From JAYPHU01 sp038127535 (GTDB lineage Bacteria; Pseudomonadota; Alphaproteobacteria; Rhodospirillales; UBA2165): a DNA stretch of 64,000 nucleotides. Positions within the stretch are counted from its first letter, which is position 1, and every line of letters starts with the position of its first letter. Below are positions 44,292 through 53,074 of this stretch, piece after piece. The stretch lies in the NCBI GenBank assembly GCA_038127535.1, contig JAYPHU010000016.1:1-64000 (forward strand). The letters run 5' to 3'. The notes under the pieces are model-generated. The model had not been told where the DNA came from. It ran no database searches and saw nothing but the letters and a program-made list of their open reading frames with translations. The position numbers and the translations under genes are program-made.

Positions 44292-45476
44292 TCAAATCAC
44301 ACCGCGTGTCCGCAGATCATCAATGGCCGCGTGGTCGTAGCCGAGATCGGTCAGGATTTCATCCGCGTGTTGGCCCAATTCGGGGCTCGGCGCCGCCAAT
44401 TTGGACGGCGTCCGGCTGAAATGCACCGGCTGGCCGATGATCTCGATCTCACCCCGGGCCGGGGTGGTGACCTTCTGAGCGACACCCAAATGTTTGACCT
44501 GCGGGTCCGCGAACACCTGATCCATTTTGTTGATCGGGCCGCACGGTACGCCCATATCGTTGAACTCGTCCACCCAATGGGACGTTGTTTCATTTGCCAA
44601 AACTCCGGCAATGATCTCGTTCAGCTCGTCCCGGTTTTTGAAGCGGGCGGCGTTGTCGACGAACCTGTCATCTTTTTCCAGCTCTTCCTTGCCGAGGACT
44701 TTGCAGACCCGCGGCCAGTGGGTCGCCATGGGCGCGATGTTCACGTAGCCGTCCGCCGACTTGAAGGTGCCCATGGGCACATTGGTCGGGTGATTGTTGC
44801 CCACCTGAGGCGGCACATCCTGGTCCACCAGCCAACGGGCCGCCTGAAAATCGAGCATGTAGATTTGCGCTTCGAGGAGCGAAGTGTTGAGCCATTGACC
44901 TTCGCCGGATTTCTCCCGCTCCAACAGGGCGCCCAGGATACCGGTCGCGGTCAGCACTCCAGCCATCATATCGGAGATCGCCGCGCCGGACCTCCATGGC
45001 CCGGTGCCCGGCTGACCGGTCACCGACATATGCCCGCCCATGCCCTGCGCAATCTGATCCAGGCCCGCCCGATAGGCATAAGGCCCGTCCTGGCCGAAGC
45101 CGGAGATGCTGGCATAGACGATGCGCTTGTTGATCTTTTTGACCTCTTCATAATCTACGCCGAGCCGGAACTTCACTTCCGGGCGGTAGTTCTCGACAAT
45201 CACGTCGGCCTTTTCCGCCAGCTTGAAGAAGATCGCTTTGCCGTCGTCTTCTTTCAGATTGAGCGTCAGGCTGCGCTTGTTGCGATGCAAGTTTTGGAAG
45301 TCAGGGCCATGCCGGGTGCCCAGATCGCCGTACATGGGATCGCCCGGCGTTTCGATCTTGATCACGTCGGCACCGAAGTCGGCAAGCTGCCGCGCCGCCG
45401 TGGGTCCGGCCCTGGCCCGGGTCAGATCCAAAACAAGATAGTCGTTGAGCGCCACCGAGGCGCGGTCGATAGGCAT
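44292..45476 (-). CDS. Class III CoA-transferase (CaiB/BaiF family)
   Basis: A 394-residue family III CoA-transferase. The CoA-binding NLHRNKRSLTLNLK, the catalytic-aspartate region AGLDQIAQGMGGHMS and the N-terminal DLTRARAGPTAARQLADFGADV are clear. These enzymes move CoA between carboxylic acids; formyl-CoA, succinyl-CoA:mesaconate and carnitine types exist. The acyl-CoA dehydrogenase and MaoC hydratase genes on the other strand fit a related acyl-CoA route such as a mesaconyl- or itaconyl-type pathway, but this is inference. The ATG at 45476 has AAGGAG upstream. Confidence 0.92.
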   Translation of the reverse strand: MPIDRASVALNDYLVLDLTRARAGPTAARQLADFGADVIKIETPGDPMYGDLGTRHGPDFQNLHRNKRSLTLNLKEDDGKAIFFKLAEKADVIVENYRPEVKFRLGVDYEEVKKINKRIVYASISGFGQDGPYAYRAGLDQIAQGMGGHMSVTGQPGTGPWRSGAAISDMMAGVLTATGILGALLEREKSGEGQWLNTSLLEAQIYMLDFQAARWLVDQDVPPQVGNNHPTNVPMGTFKSADGYVNIAPMATHWPRVCKVLGKEELEKDDRFVDNAARFKNRDELNEIIAGVLANETTSHWVDEFNDMGVPCGPINKMDQVFADPQVKHLGVAQKVTTPARGEIEIIGQPVHFSRTPSKLAAPSPELGQHADEILTDLGYDHAAIDDLRTRGVI

Positions 45477-45480
45477 ATGC

Positions 45481-46431
45481 TTAGGCTCCTTGTTTCTTAC
45501 GCTTGGCCGCCGAGACCAAGTACACCCCGCCAATGATAAGCACGAAGGCGGGAAAATGATAGAGTTCCAAAGTCTCATCCAAAAACAGCATGGCGAGCCC
45601 GGTGATCATCAGCACCCGTACATAGATAAAGGCGCTGGCCTTGCTGGCCCCGATCAGACGGTTGCCGATGTTCCACAGGCCCAACGCGCCGACGGCGACA
45701 ATGATCCCCGCCCAAAGAACGGAGATGACGGTCGTCGTGTTCAGCGACATGGGCAGGATGTTCACCGTTTCCCACCAATAGAACGGGATCAGGATAACAA
45801 TCCCCAGAAACTGGGTGACGTTGAGAAAGGCCAGCGGCGAAATATCCGTCGGCGCTTTGCGCAATAGCACCGCGTAAAAGGAAAATCCGAAGACCGACGA
45901 CATCATCCAGAGATCGCCGATGTTGAACCGAACGCCCGCCAGAACCGCCAAGTCACCGCGGGTCAGGATCGTCATGACGCCGGCGGCGGCGATGATCGCG
46001 CCCACGACCTGCCAACGGGTGACCAATTCCCGGAACAATATCCAGGCGATGCACATGGTCACCACCGGCTGCACCATAGCCACCATGCCGCCGTTGATTG
46101 CCGTCGTGTAATGGAGCGCGATGTAAATGGTCGTATTGCCGAGAACCACCAGGAAGAATGTCATCACGACGAAATACTTCCAGTGGCTGAGGATCACCTT
46201 GTAGGAGCGGGCAATCTCCCGCCAGGTCAGCGGCAGAATCACGAGGGTCGCTACCACCCAGCGCCAGAGGGACAGGCCGATGGGCGGCACTTCGCCCGGC
46301 ACCAGCCGGCCCAAAACGTGATTACTGGCGAAAAACAGCATAGACAGGGTCAGCGCCAGATAGGGCCAGGGGCCCCAAGACTCGAGGACGGCGTTGGCGC
46401 GGCTGAGGCGCGAGGGAGAAGTTTCTGACAT
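45481..46431 (-). CDS. EamA/DMT family transporter
   Basis: A 316-residue drug/metabolite transporter with about ten transmembrane helices and the internal EamA duplication (LWRWVVATLVILPLTW and WAGIIVAVGALGLWNIG regions). The substrate could be an amino acid, a metabolite or a CoA-pathway acid. It starts at 46431, where MSETSPSRL begins; the frame continues far upstream but overlaps the divergent acyl-CoA dehydrogenase gene. It ends four bases before the CoA-transferase, so the two are cotranscribed. Confidence 0.88.
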   Translation of the reverse strand: MSETSPSRLSRANAVLESWGPWPYLALTLSMLFFASNHVLGRLVPGEVPPIGLSLWRWVVATLVILPLTWREIARSYKVILSHWKYFVVMTFFLVVLGNTTIYIALHYTTAINGGMVAMVQPVVTMCIAWILFRELVTRWQVVGAIIAAAGVMTILTRGDLAVLAGVRFNIGDLWMMSSVFGFSFYAVLLRKAPTDISPLAFLNVTQFLGIVILIPFYWWETVNILPMSLNTTTVISVLWAGIIVAVGALGLWNIGNRLIGASKASAFIYVRVLMITGLAMLFLDETLELYHFPAFVLIIGGVYLVSAAKRKKQGA

Positions 46432-46468
46432 GAGGCTGGATTGAGGCTGTTTGCTGGGATGAGCCGAA

Positions 46469-46501
46469 GTATTGTATATCCGGTTAGCGAAAGAACAATA
46501 C
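46469..46501. promoter_or_regulatory. Inverted repeat in the divergent promoter region, possible operator
   Basis: GTATTGT (46469-46475) and ACAATAC (46495-46501) are exact inverted repeats with a 19-base spacer. They sit in the 96 bases between the divergent DMT permease and acyl-CoA dehydrogenase genes. The size suits a TetR- or GntR-type operator. No regulator gene is adjacent. Confidence 0.4.
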
Positions 46502-46527
46502 GAAGGCTGCACGGAGGCCGGGCGTTG

Positions 46528-47679
46528 ATGAGCGACGATTTTCAGGACATTCGGGACTCGGTGCGCGCTTTGTGCGCGGCATTTCCGGGCGAGTATTGGC
46601 GCAAGCTGGATACCGAGCGCGCCTACCCTGCCGAGTTCGTCCAAAAAATGACCGAGACGGGATTCTTGGGCGTTCTCATCCCGGAAGAGTTTGGCGGCAG
46701 CGGGCTCGGCATCTCTGCCGCCTGCGCCATTCTCGAAGAAATTCACAAGAGCGGCGGCAACGCGGCCGCGTGTCATGCCCAGATGTACACTATGGGCACC
46801 GTGCTGCGGCACGGCAGCGACGCACAAAAAGCCGAATACCTGCCGAAGATCGCTAGCGGCGAGCTACGCCTTCAGGCATTCGGCGTGACAGAGCCCACCA
46901 GCGGCACCGATGCGACCCGCATCCGCACCATGGCGGTCAAGGACGGCGACAGCTATGTGGTCAACGGCCAAAAGGTCTGGACGTCACGTGCCGAGCACTC
47001 GGACTTAATGCTTCTCCTCGCCCGCACCTCACCCCGCGAAGATCAGCAAAAGCGCCATGAAGGTATGTCTGTCTTTCTGGTGGACATGCGCGCGGCGAAA
47101 GAGAGTGGCCTGACCATCCGGCCGATCCCGACCATGATCAACCACGCGACGACGGAAGTGTTCTTCGACGACCTCCGCATCCCGGCAGACAGTTTGATCG
47201 GCGAGGAGGGCAAGGGCTTTCGCTATATATTGGACGGGATGAACGCGGAACGGATTTTGATCTCCGCCGAATGCGTGGGCGACGCCCGCTGGTTCATCGA
47301 CAAGGCGTCGTCTTACGCCAAGGACAGGAACGTGTTCGGCCGCAGCATCGGTGAAAACCAGGGTATCCAATTTCCCATCGCCCGCGCGTATGCGGCCAGC
47401 GAGGCGGCAGACCTCATGTCCCAGAAAGCCGCCGCGCTGTTTGATGCCGGGGAGCCGTGCGGCGCGGAAGCCAATATCGCCAAGATGCTCGCCTCCGAAG
47501 CGTCCTGGCAGGCCGCCGAAATGTGTCTGCAGACCCATGGCGGCTATGGCTTCGCCGAGGAATACGATGTGGAACGAAAATTCCGCGAGACCCGGCTCTA
47601 TCAGGTGGCCCCCATCCCCACCAACCTGATCCTGTCCTACATTGCCGAGCATGTCCTCGGCCTGCCCCGGTCGTATTAG
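46528..47679 (+). CDS. Acyl-CoA dehydrogenase
   Basis: A 383-residue FAD-dependent acyl-CoA dehydrogenase. Typical parts are GFLGVLIPEEFGGSGLG, AFGVTEPTSGTDATRIRT and YVVNGQKVWTSRAEHSDLM for the FAD/substrate domain, and QTHGGYGFAEEYDVERKFRE with the active-site base region at the end. The substrate acyl group is not predictable. I start at 46528 (MSDDFQDI), with GGAGG upstream. It heads the plus-strand run that continues with the MaoC-type hydratase two bases later. Confidence 0.93.
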   Translation: MSDDFQDIRDSVRALCAAFPGEYWRKLDTERAYPAEFVQKMTETGFLGVLIPEEFGGSGLGISAACAILEEIHKSGGNAAACHAQMYTMGTVLRHGSDAQKAEYLPKIASGELRLQAFGVTEPTSGTDATRIRTMAVKDGDSYVVNGQKVWTSRAEHSDLMLLLARTSPREDQQKRHEGMSVFLVDMRAAKESGLTIRPIPTMINHATTEVFFDDLRIPADSLIGEEGKGFRYILDGMNAERILISAECVGDARWFIDKASSYAKDRNVFGRSIGENQGIQFPIARAYAASEAADLMSQKAAALFDAGEPCGAEANIAKMLASEASWQAAEMCLQTHGGYGFAEEYDVERKFRETRLYQVAPIPTNLILSYIAEHVLGLPRSY

Positions 47680-47681
47680 TC

Positions 47682-48545
47682 ATGGCCGGTTTCGACCAGC
47701 TACAGCACTGGATCGGGCGCACCGAAGAAGCGCAAGATACGGTGCTGGCGCGGCAACTAGACGCCATGGCCGCAACGTTGGATCGAGCCGATCCGCCCGC
47801 AAAAGACGGTGACACCCTGCCCGCCGCCTGGCACTGGATGTACTTCGCGCCGTCGGTTCGTCATTCGGGGTTGGGCCGGGACGGTCACCCCGGCACGAGA
47901 GAGAGTGAGGGCGGGTTTCTGCCGCCGATCCCCCTGCCCCGGCGCATGTGGGCCGGCAATAAGGTAACCGTGCGCGCGCCGATCCAAGTGGGGGAACACA
48001 TCAAGCGCATCTCCACCATCGATGACATCACGGTTAAGGAGGGCCGAAGCGGCACCCTCGTCTTCCTCAAAATCCGGAATGCGATCACCGGCGACCGGGG
48101 CGCTGATCTGGACGATGTTCTGACGGCCGTCTACCGGGATGACCCGAAAAAATTCGAACCGCCTCGCGAGCCGGCTAAGGCCCGCAAGGACGGGGTTTGG
48201 AGCCGCACCATCACGCCTGACCCTGTGCTGCTGTTCCGTTATTCAGCGCTGACCTTCAACGGCCATCGCATTCACTATGACCGCGACTACACGACGACAG
48301 TGGAAGGCTATCCGGGCCTGCTGGTGCACGGGCCGCTGACGGCGACCTTGCTGCTGGATCTGGCGCGGCGGGAACAACCGGACAAAAGCGTATCCTGGTT
48401 TCGCATCAAGGCCACGTCGCCGCTGTACGACACCGAGCCGTTTACCCTTAGCGGTGCGCCGTCGGACGATAACGGCGCCGCGCTCTGGGCAGCCGACGCC
48501 AACGGCAACCTGGCCATGGAAGCCCACATTAAATTTGGCGGATGA
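47682..48545 (+). CDS. MaoC-type (hot-dog) acyl-CoA dehydratase, Meh/FAS1-like
   Basis: A 287-residue two-hot-dog-domain hydratase/dehydratase. The N-terminal domain has WMYFAPSVRHSGLGRDGHP, and the C-terminal one carries the catalytic motif FRYSALTFNGHRIHYDRDY, as in mesaconyl-C4-CoA hydratase (Meh) and MaoC-like enzymes. Together with the CoA-transferase and acyl-CoA dehydrogenase, it suggests handling of a short branched or dicarboxylic acyl-CoA. It starts at 47682 just after the dehydrogenase stop, and its end overlaps the next gene in an ATGA, which couples acyl-CoA chemistry to the glycan-type genes downstream. Confidence 0.88.
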   Translation: MAGFDQLQHWIGRTEEAQDTVLARQLDAMAATLDRADPPAKDGDTLPAAWHWMYFAPSVRHSGLGRDGHPGTRESEGGFLPPIPLPRRMWAGNKVTVRAPIQVGEHIKRISTIDDITVKEGRSGTLVFLKIRNAITGDRGADLDDVLTAVYRDDPKKFEPPREPAKARKDGVWSRTITPDPVLLFRYSALTFNGHRIHYDRDYTTTVEGYPGLLVHGPLTATLLLDLARREQPDKSVSWFRIKATSPLYDTEPFTLSGAPSDDNGAALWAADANGNLAMEAHIKFGG

Positions 48546-50677
48546 TGGCGACGACCGCACCCCGTTTCCGGCCCAATTACCTCCGCTCTCCGGACCTGCT
48601 TGAGATTTGCGCGCACTACCTGTCGGCGGAGGCAGCGTTCGATGCGGGCAATTATTATGTGGCGCTGTTGAAAGGGGAACAAAGCGGGGATCAGGAGACC
48701 GCCGCCTTATCCCGGCTGATGTGCGGGGACTATGCCGGCGGCATTGCGGGTTTGGAAAAACTCGACCAGCCATCGTCCCGGGCCGCCCGGTTTCAGTCTC
48801 TCGGCCATTGGATCGCCGGGGATAAGCAGGCCGCCTGCGCAGGTTTAGACAAGGCGACCGACACGCCGCTGATCAAATTGATCGGCAAGGACGACATCCA
48901 TCTGCTGATCATTTTCGGGCCCCACACGAAAAATGCCGTCCCGGACCCGGCCCCGGACGGTTATACGCTGCATACGGTTTGCGTGGAGCGGGACGAAAAA
49001 GCACCGGCGCTGGAGACGATCCTTTCCGGCAGCACCGGCATAGATGGCGTCATTGTATTCGATGTCTACGGTCCGCGCCTGCCCGACGGGGTGTTTGATA
49101 TCGACGCGCCGGTGATCTTTCTCACCTATGACCTGGATTTCCAACTACACCATCAGTTCGGGGATTTACGCCGCGCCGATCTGATCCTCATGAACGCGGC
49201 CTTCGAGCATATCCGGATGGACGGGATTTACCCGTGTCCCGTCGCCGCCTACCCCGCGTACATCAACGCCTTCGTCGAACCGGGGTTCACCACGCCGGCA
49301 GCCGAAAAGGATATCGACATCCTGCATACCGGCCTGTCATTCACGCCGATCATGCGGGAAAAGGCCCAGTATCTGTTCCGGCTCGCCTCACTCGATGAAC
49401 CCGATTTAGACATCCGCATTCATCATGGCTTTTTGGACAAGGATGAATATCTGGAGGCCCTGTCCCACGCCAAATTTGTGCCGGTCTGCAGCAGCCGCAA
49501 TCTGGGCGGACTCTCGGGACGGGCAGCGGATGTTTTGCTCAACGGCGGCCGGGCGTTGATGCCGGAGAACGACAACGCCACGCGATTATTGGATAAGGCT
49601 GCTGACCTGATAACGGAGGTTTCCGTGTCGGCGTTCGAACAACAGGCCCTGAAAGCGCTCCAGGAGCCGCTGGAGGAGTGGGCGGATATCAAACGTGATT
49701 GGCCGGTGATCCTGGAAGAATTGGAAACTCTCGCCGGCCGTTCGCCTGGGCGGGAGGCGGCACTATTCAAGTTCTGCCTGTTCGAGGCATTGCGGCGGCG
49801 ATCGCCAAAGTCTTGCCCGCCGGCAAACAACGTCATCGCCGACACCGACCATAGCGCGGACTGCGCCTTGCTGTTTCGCACGCTCACCCAGATTGTCGCC
49901 CGCCCCCGGGATCAGGCGCTAATCGAAGTGGCAAAGAACTTATATAATGAGGCCCATTCCCGGCGCCCGAAGTCGCTCATCCTGCCGTTCAATATGGGGC
50001 GGATTCTTTGGGCGCTAGGCGACCGGCCAGCCGCGGTTGAAGCGCTTCGGCAAGCGGTAGAAAACGCCCATGACGGTATTTTCGATCCACGCCGGGACGA
50101 TATTTGGCTGCATCTGTTCAAAGGCACGAATGAGATGATGCCTTATGACGACTACTTCGTCGGCAACAGCGTGGACCTGTCCCGTGGCCGGATGAATGCG
50201 CCTAACGGACGTGCCGTCATCGCCGCCACCGCCAGGACGTATCTGGCGCTGAACGCCCTTCAAGACAGCGACCTGGAGCGAGGCTTGGCATATCTGGGCG
50301 AGGCCTTGTCCGATTTTCCCGACCACTGGCCGGCAGCTAAGCTGCGCTGCAAGACGCTCTACGCGATGACAGAGGGCGGTGTTTTGTCAGATTGGGATGA
50401 GGTCATCGCGTCTTTCGACCGTGCGGTCGAGCTTTACCCGCCGGTGATCTCCGAGCTTGTGCCCTTCGGCATTTCCGCGGAGCTGGCCAGAGGAGATGAA
50501 GACGGCGCGGGAGAGATCGCCAAGACCTGGGCCTACTTCGCCACTAGGGTCACCTGGGAACATGCGGACGACCATCCCATTCCCGATGCTACCTGGAAAT
50601 GTGTGCGCGCGCTGTTCGACCGGCTGCCGGATCATTTGCAGTCGGCGCTTCGGGACCGCTACCCCGATCAACTCTAG
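48542..50677 (+). CDS. Large uncharacterised protein: glycosyltransferase-like core with helical/TPR-like ends
   Basis: A 711-residue protein. Residues 20-110 look helical. Residues 115-380 have a GT-B-like appearance (DAPVIFLTYDLDFQLHHQ, then DIDILHTGLSFTPIMREKAQ, then KFVPVCSSRNLGGLSGRAADVLLNGGRALMPEN, a donor-domain pattern). The C-terminal third contains TPR-like repeats (LPFNMGRILWALGDRPAAVEAL). I do not recognise the whole architecture. It overlaps the MaoC stop (ATGA); an alternative ATG is at 48545. The next gene follows after 51 bases. Confidence 0.72.
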   Translation: MMATTAPRFRPNYLRSPDLLEICAHYLSAEAAFDAGNYYVALLKGEQSGDQETAALSRLMCGDYAGGIAGLEKLDQPSSRAARFQSLGHWIAGDKQAACAGLDKATDTPLIKLIGKDDIHLLIIFGPHTKNAVPDPAPDGYTLHTVCVERDEKAPALETILSGSTGIDGVIVFDVYGPRLPDGVFDIDAPVIFLTYDLDFQLHHQFGDLRRADLILMNAAFEHIRMDGIYPCPVAAYPAYINAFVEPGFTTPAAEKDIDILHTGLSFTPIMREKAQYLFRLASLDEPDLDIRIHHGFLDKDEYLEALSHAKFVPVCSSRNLGGLSGRAADVLLNGGRALMPENDNATRLLDKAADLITEVSVSAFEQQALKALQEPLEEWADIKRDWPVILEELETLAGRSPGREAALFKFCLFEALRRRSPKSCPPANNVIADTDHSADCALLFRTLTQIVARPRDQALIEVAKNLYNEAHSRRPKSLILPFNMGRILWALGDRPAAVEALRQAVENAHDGIFDPRRDDIWLHLFKGTNEMMPYDDYFVGNSVDLSRGRMNAPNGRAVIAATARTYLALNALQDSDLERGLAYLGEALSDFPDHWPAAKLRCKTLYAMTEGGVLSDWDEVIASFDRAVELYPPVISELVPFGISAELARGDEDGAGEIAKTWAYFATRVTWEHADDHPIPDATWKCVRALFDRLPDHLQSALRDRYPDQL

Positions 50678-50728
50678 TTCTGCATTTTTTAAGGAAATTC
50701 TGCTATCACCGGAGAACAGACAGCGGAT

Positions 50729-52333
50729 TTGGCAGAACCCTTGAGCGGAACATTCCTCATCACGTCGGGCGCCTATTGCGGGCCCGAGTTTACGTCGATC
50801 TTAGGCAAACTGCCTCCGGCCTTTTTGCCGGCGGGCAACCGGCGCCTGTTTCAAGTTCAGGCCGGCTATATCAGCGGCGTCGAGGCGCGGCGGATTCTAT
50901 CCCTGCCGGAAGATTTCGACATCCCGGAGGAAGACCAAAAAATTCTGAACGTGCTATCGTTTGAAATCGTGTCCGTGCCCGGCGGGCTGAACCTTGGGCA
51001 GTCCGTTTCTCATGTGCTGGAAGCCGCGAACGTAGACAAGGGTCCGCTGCACATCCTGCACGGCGACACGTTGTTGACCGGCTTTCCGTACGACCAGTTG
51101 GACTGTGTCTCCGCCGGGCGGACGTCGGAATACACGTCCTGGGCGGAGTCTCGCACCGCCAACGATGGCGCACTCACATTCTTCGATGGCCTGCCGGAAG
51201 GCGGCGCCCCGGCGGCGGGTGAACGCCAAGTGTTGTCAGGTTTTTTTAGCTTCTCCGACGCCGACGCCTACAAGACGGCCCTCGCCACCTCGGACAACAA
51301 TTTCATCGAGTCTTTAAATGCCTATAGCGCGGCAACCCCTCTGTCCGAGATCGCCGCCGGCGATTGGCTCGACTTCGGCCACCTGGACACCTATTTCCAG
51401 TCCAAGGCCCAACTCACCAGTGGCCGAGCGTTCAACGATGTCCGCTTCTCCCGCCGCGCCGTCGAAAAGACCAGCACCGACAACGCCAAGATCGACGCCG
51501 AAATCCACTGGTTCGAGAACGTGCCTGCCGACGTCAAAGTCTTCGCGCCGCAGTATCTCGGCCAAAGTGCGGCCGGCGCCGGCTACCAGACAGAGTATCT
51601 TTATTTGTCATCTCTGGCGGATTTGATGGTTTTCGGGCGGCTGCCGACGTATGTCTGGCAGCGCATCTTCGCCGCCTGTGACGAGTTCCTGCAAACCTGC
51701 GCCCGGCACGGGCCGGATTCCAAACTGTCCTCGGACTCCCTCTACACGGAAAAGACGCTGGCTCGGCTGGACGAGTATGCGTCTCAATCGGGAACGGACC
51801 TGAACACAGGCTGGACCTTTAACGGCGAGGCCCTCCCCGGATTGACACAGATCGTCGAGACGTGCACCGCCGCCATTCCGCCCGTTGACAAGCATCATCA
51901 ACAGATCGTCCATGGCGATTTCTGCTTCAGCAATATCTTCTATGACTTCCGGGCGCACACGATCCGGGTGGTCGATCCGCGCGGGTATCTCGGTGACGCT
52001 GAAGCCTCAATTTATGGCGATGTCCGCTACGACATCGCCAAGCTCTACCACTCCGTCGCCGGCGGATACGATCCGGTAATCGCCGGCCGCTATGACTTGG
52101 GCGGCAGCGGAACCGATCTGACCTTCGCACCGCCCGGCAGCGAGGACAACGGTGCGTGCCGGGAGGCGTTCCTCGCCGGGACGTATAATGGCCTGAGCCT
52201 AGAAGACGCCGCCGCCAAACCCATCGCCATCCTGCTGTTTCTCTCCATGCTGCCGCTGCACCGGGATGACGAGGCGCGGCAACGGGCGTTGCTGGCCTGC
52301 GCGCTCCGGCTGTTCCGGGAACTGGATCACTAG
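50729..52333 (+). CDS. Fused nucleotidyltransferase-like / APH-kinase-like protein
   Basis: A 534-residue protein. The first 220 residues resemble a sugar-nucleotidyltransferase fold (LPPAFLPAGNRRLFQVQ, then PGGLNLGQSVSHVLEA and LHILHGDTLL), though the usual G-x-G-T-R loop is absent. The linker has WLDFGHLDTYFQSKAQLT. The C-terminal half is choline-kinase/APH-like, with the catalytic loop HGDFCFSNIFYD (HxDxxxxN) and the metal site VVDPRGYLGD, then GDVRYDIAKLYHS. The pairing of activities recalls LicC/LicA-like phosphocholine activation. The start is a TTG with a weak site, so the N-terminus is uncertain. Confidence 0.75.
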   Translation: MAEPLSGTFLITSGAYCGPEFTSILGKLPPAFLPAGNRRLFQVQAGYISGVEARRILSLPEDFDIPEEDQKILNVLSFEIVSVPGGLNLGQSVSHVLEAANVDKGPLHILHGDTLLTGFPYDQLDCVSAGRTSEYTSWAESRTANDGALTFFDGLPEGGAPAAGERQVLSGFFSFSDADAYKTALATSDNNFIESLNAYSAATPLSEIAAGDWLDFGHLDTYFQSKAQLTSGRAFNDVRFSRRAVEKTSTDNAKIDAEIHWFENVPADVKVFAPQYLGQSAAGAGYQTEYLYLSSLADLMVFGRLPTYVWQRIFAACDEFLQTCARHGPDSKLSSDSLYTEKTLARLDEYASQSGTDLNTGWTFNGEALPGLTQIVETCTAAIPPVDKHHQQIVHGDFCFSNIFYDFRAHTIRVVDPRGYLGDAEASIYGDVRYDIAKLYHSVAGGYDPVIAGRYDLGGSGTDLTFAPPGSEDNGACREAFLAGTYNGLSLEDAAAKPIAILLFLSMLPLHRDDEARQRALLACALRLFRELDH

Positions 52334-52336
52334 ACC

Positions 52337-53074
52337 ATGCTAATCGTCATTCCCATGGCAGGCGAAAGCCGCCGTTTCCGGGACGCCGGTTTTGAACAGC
52401 CCAAATACATGCTGCCATTGAAGGACCGCACGGTCTTTGATTTCGCCGTCGGCGGCTTCGAGGATTGCTTCGACGACCACGACTTCCTGTTCATCTACCG
52501 GGACATTCAAGACACAAAGCCGTTTATAAAAGAACACTGCGCCGATCTCGGCCTCAATGACCCGCATCTCGTGGAGTTGGAGGCGGTGACAACGGGCCAG
52601 GCGGAGTCGGTGCGCATGGGTCTGGAACGATCCGCGCTTATGGCCGAAGACGGTCTCGCCATCTTTAACATTGATACGTTCCGCCCCAGCTTTGCCTTTC
52701 CCGACAACTGGAACTGGGAGGAGGTCGATGGCTACCTGGAGGTGTTCGAGGGCAGCGGCCCCAACTGGTCTTATGTGCGGCCCTCCGGGCTCGGCGACGG
52801 CGCGGTCCTGGAAACCGCCGAGAAGGTCGAGATTTCCAATCTCTGCTGTACCGGGCTCTACTATTTCCGGAACACGGAAACCTTCCGCCGCGCGTTGCTG
52901 GCTCACCGGGCCCGCAAACCGGATACGCGGGAATTCTACGTGGCGCCCATCTACAACGACCTGATCGCCGAAGGGGCGGATATCCGCTACCATCAAATCC
53001 CGGCGGACGCTGTGACCTTCTGCGGCGTGCCGGCGGAATACGAAGCTTTGTTCGCCGAGGAAGCCGATGGCTGA
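52337..53074 (+). CDS. Nucleotidyltransferase (NTP transferase superfamily), capsule type
   Basis: A 245-residue nucleotidyltransferase beginning LIVIPMAGESRRFRDAGFEQPKYMLPL, the canonical NTP-binding loop (G-x-S/G-x-R-F) and PKyMLPL lysine motif. The metal-binding aspartate is probably in FNIDTFRP near residue 114. Similar enzymes make CDP- or other NDP-activated substituents in capsule loci, for example the Campylobacter phosphoramidate pathway. It starts three bases after the fused kinase-like gene and overlaps the next by eight, so they act together. The substrate is unknown. Confidence 0.82.
   Translation: MLIVIPMAGESRRFRDAGFEQPKYMLPLKDRTVFDFAVGGFEDCFDDHDFLFIYRDIQDTKPFIKEHCADLGLNDPHLVELEAVTTGQAESVRMGLERSALMAEDGLAIFNIDTFRPSFAFPDNWNWEEVDGYLEVFEGSGPNWSYVRPSGLGDGAVLETAEKVEISNLCCTGLYYFRNTETFRRALLAHRARKPDTREFYVAPIYNDLIAEGADIRYHQIPADAVTFCGVPAEYEALFAEEADG

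Noticed and set aside
44121..45536. A 471-codon open frame on the plus strand
   Set aside because: It is antisense to the class III CoA-transferase gene, which has clear family motifs; the shadow shows none.
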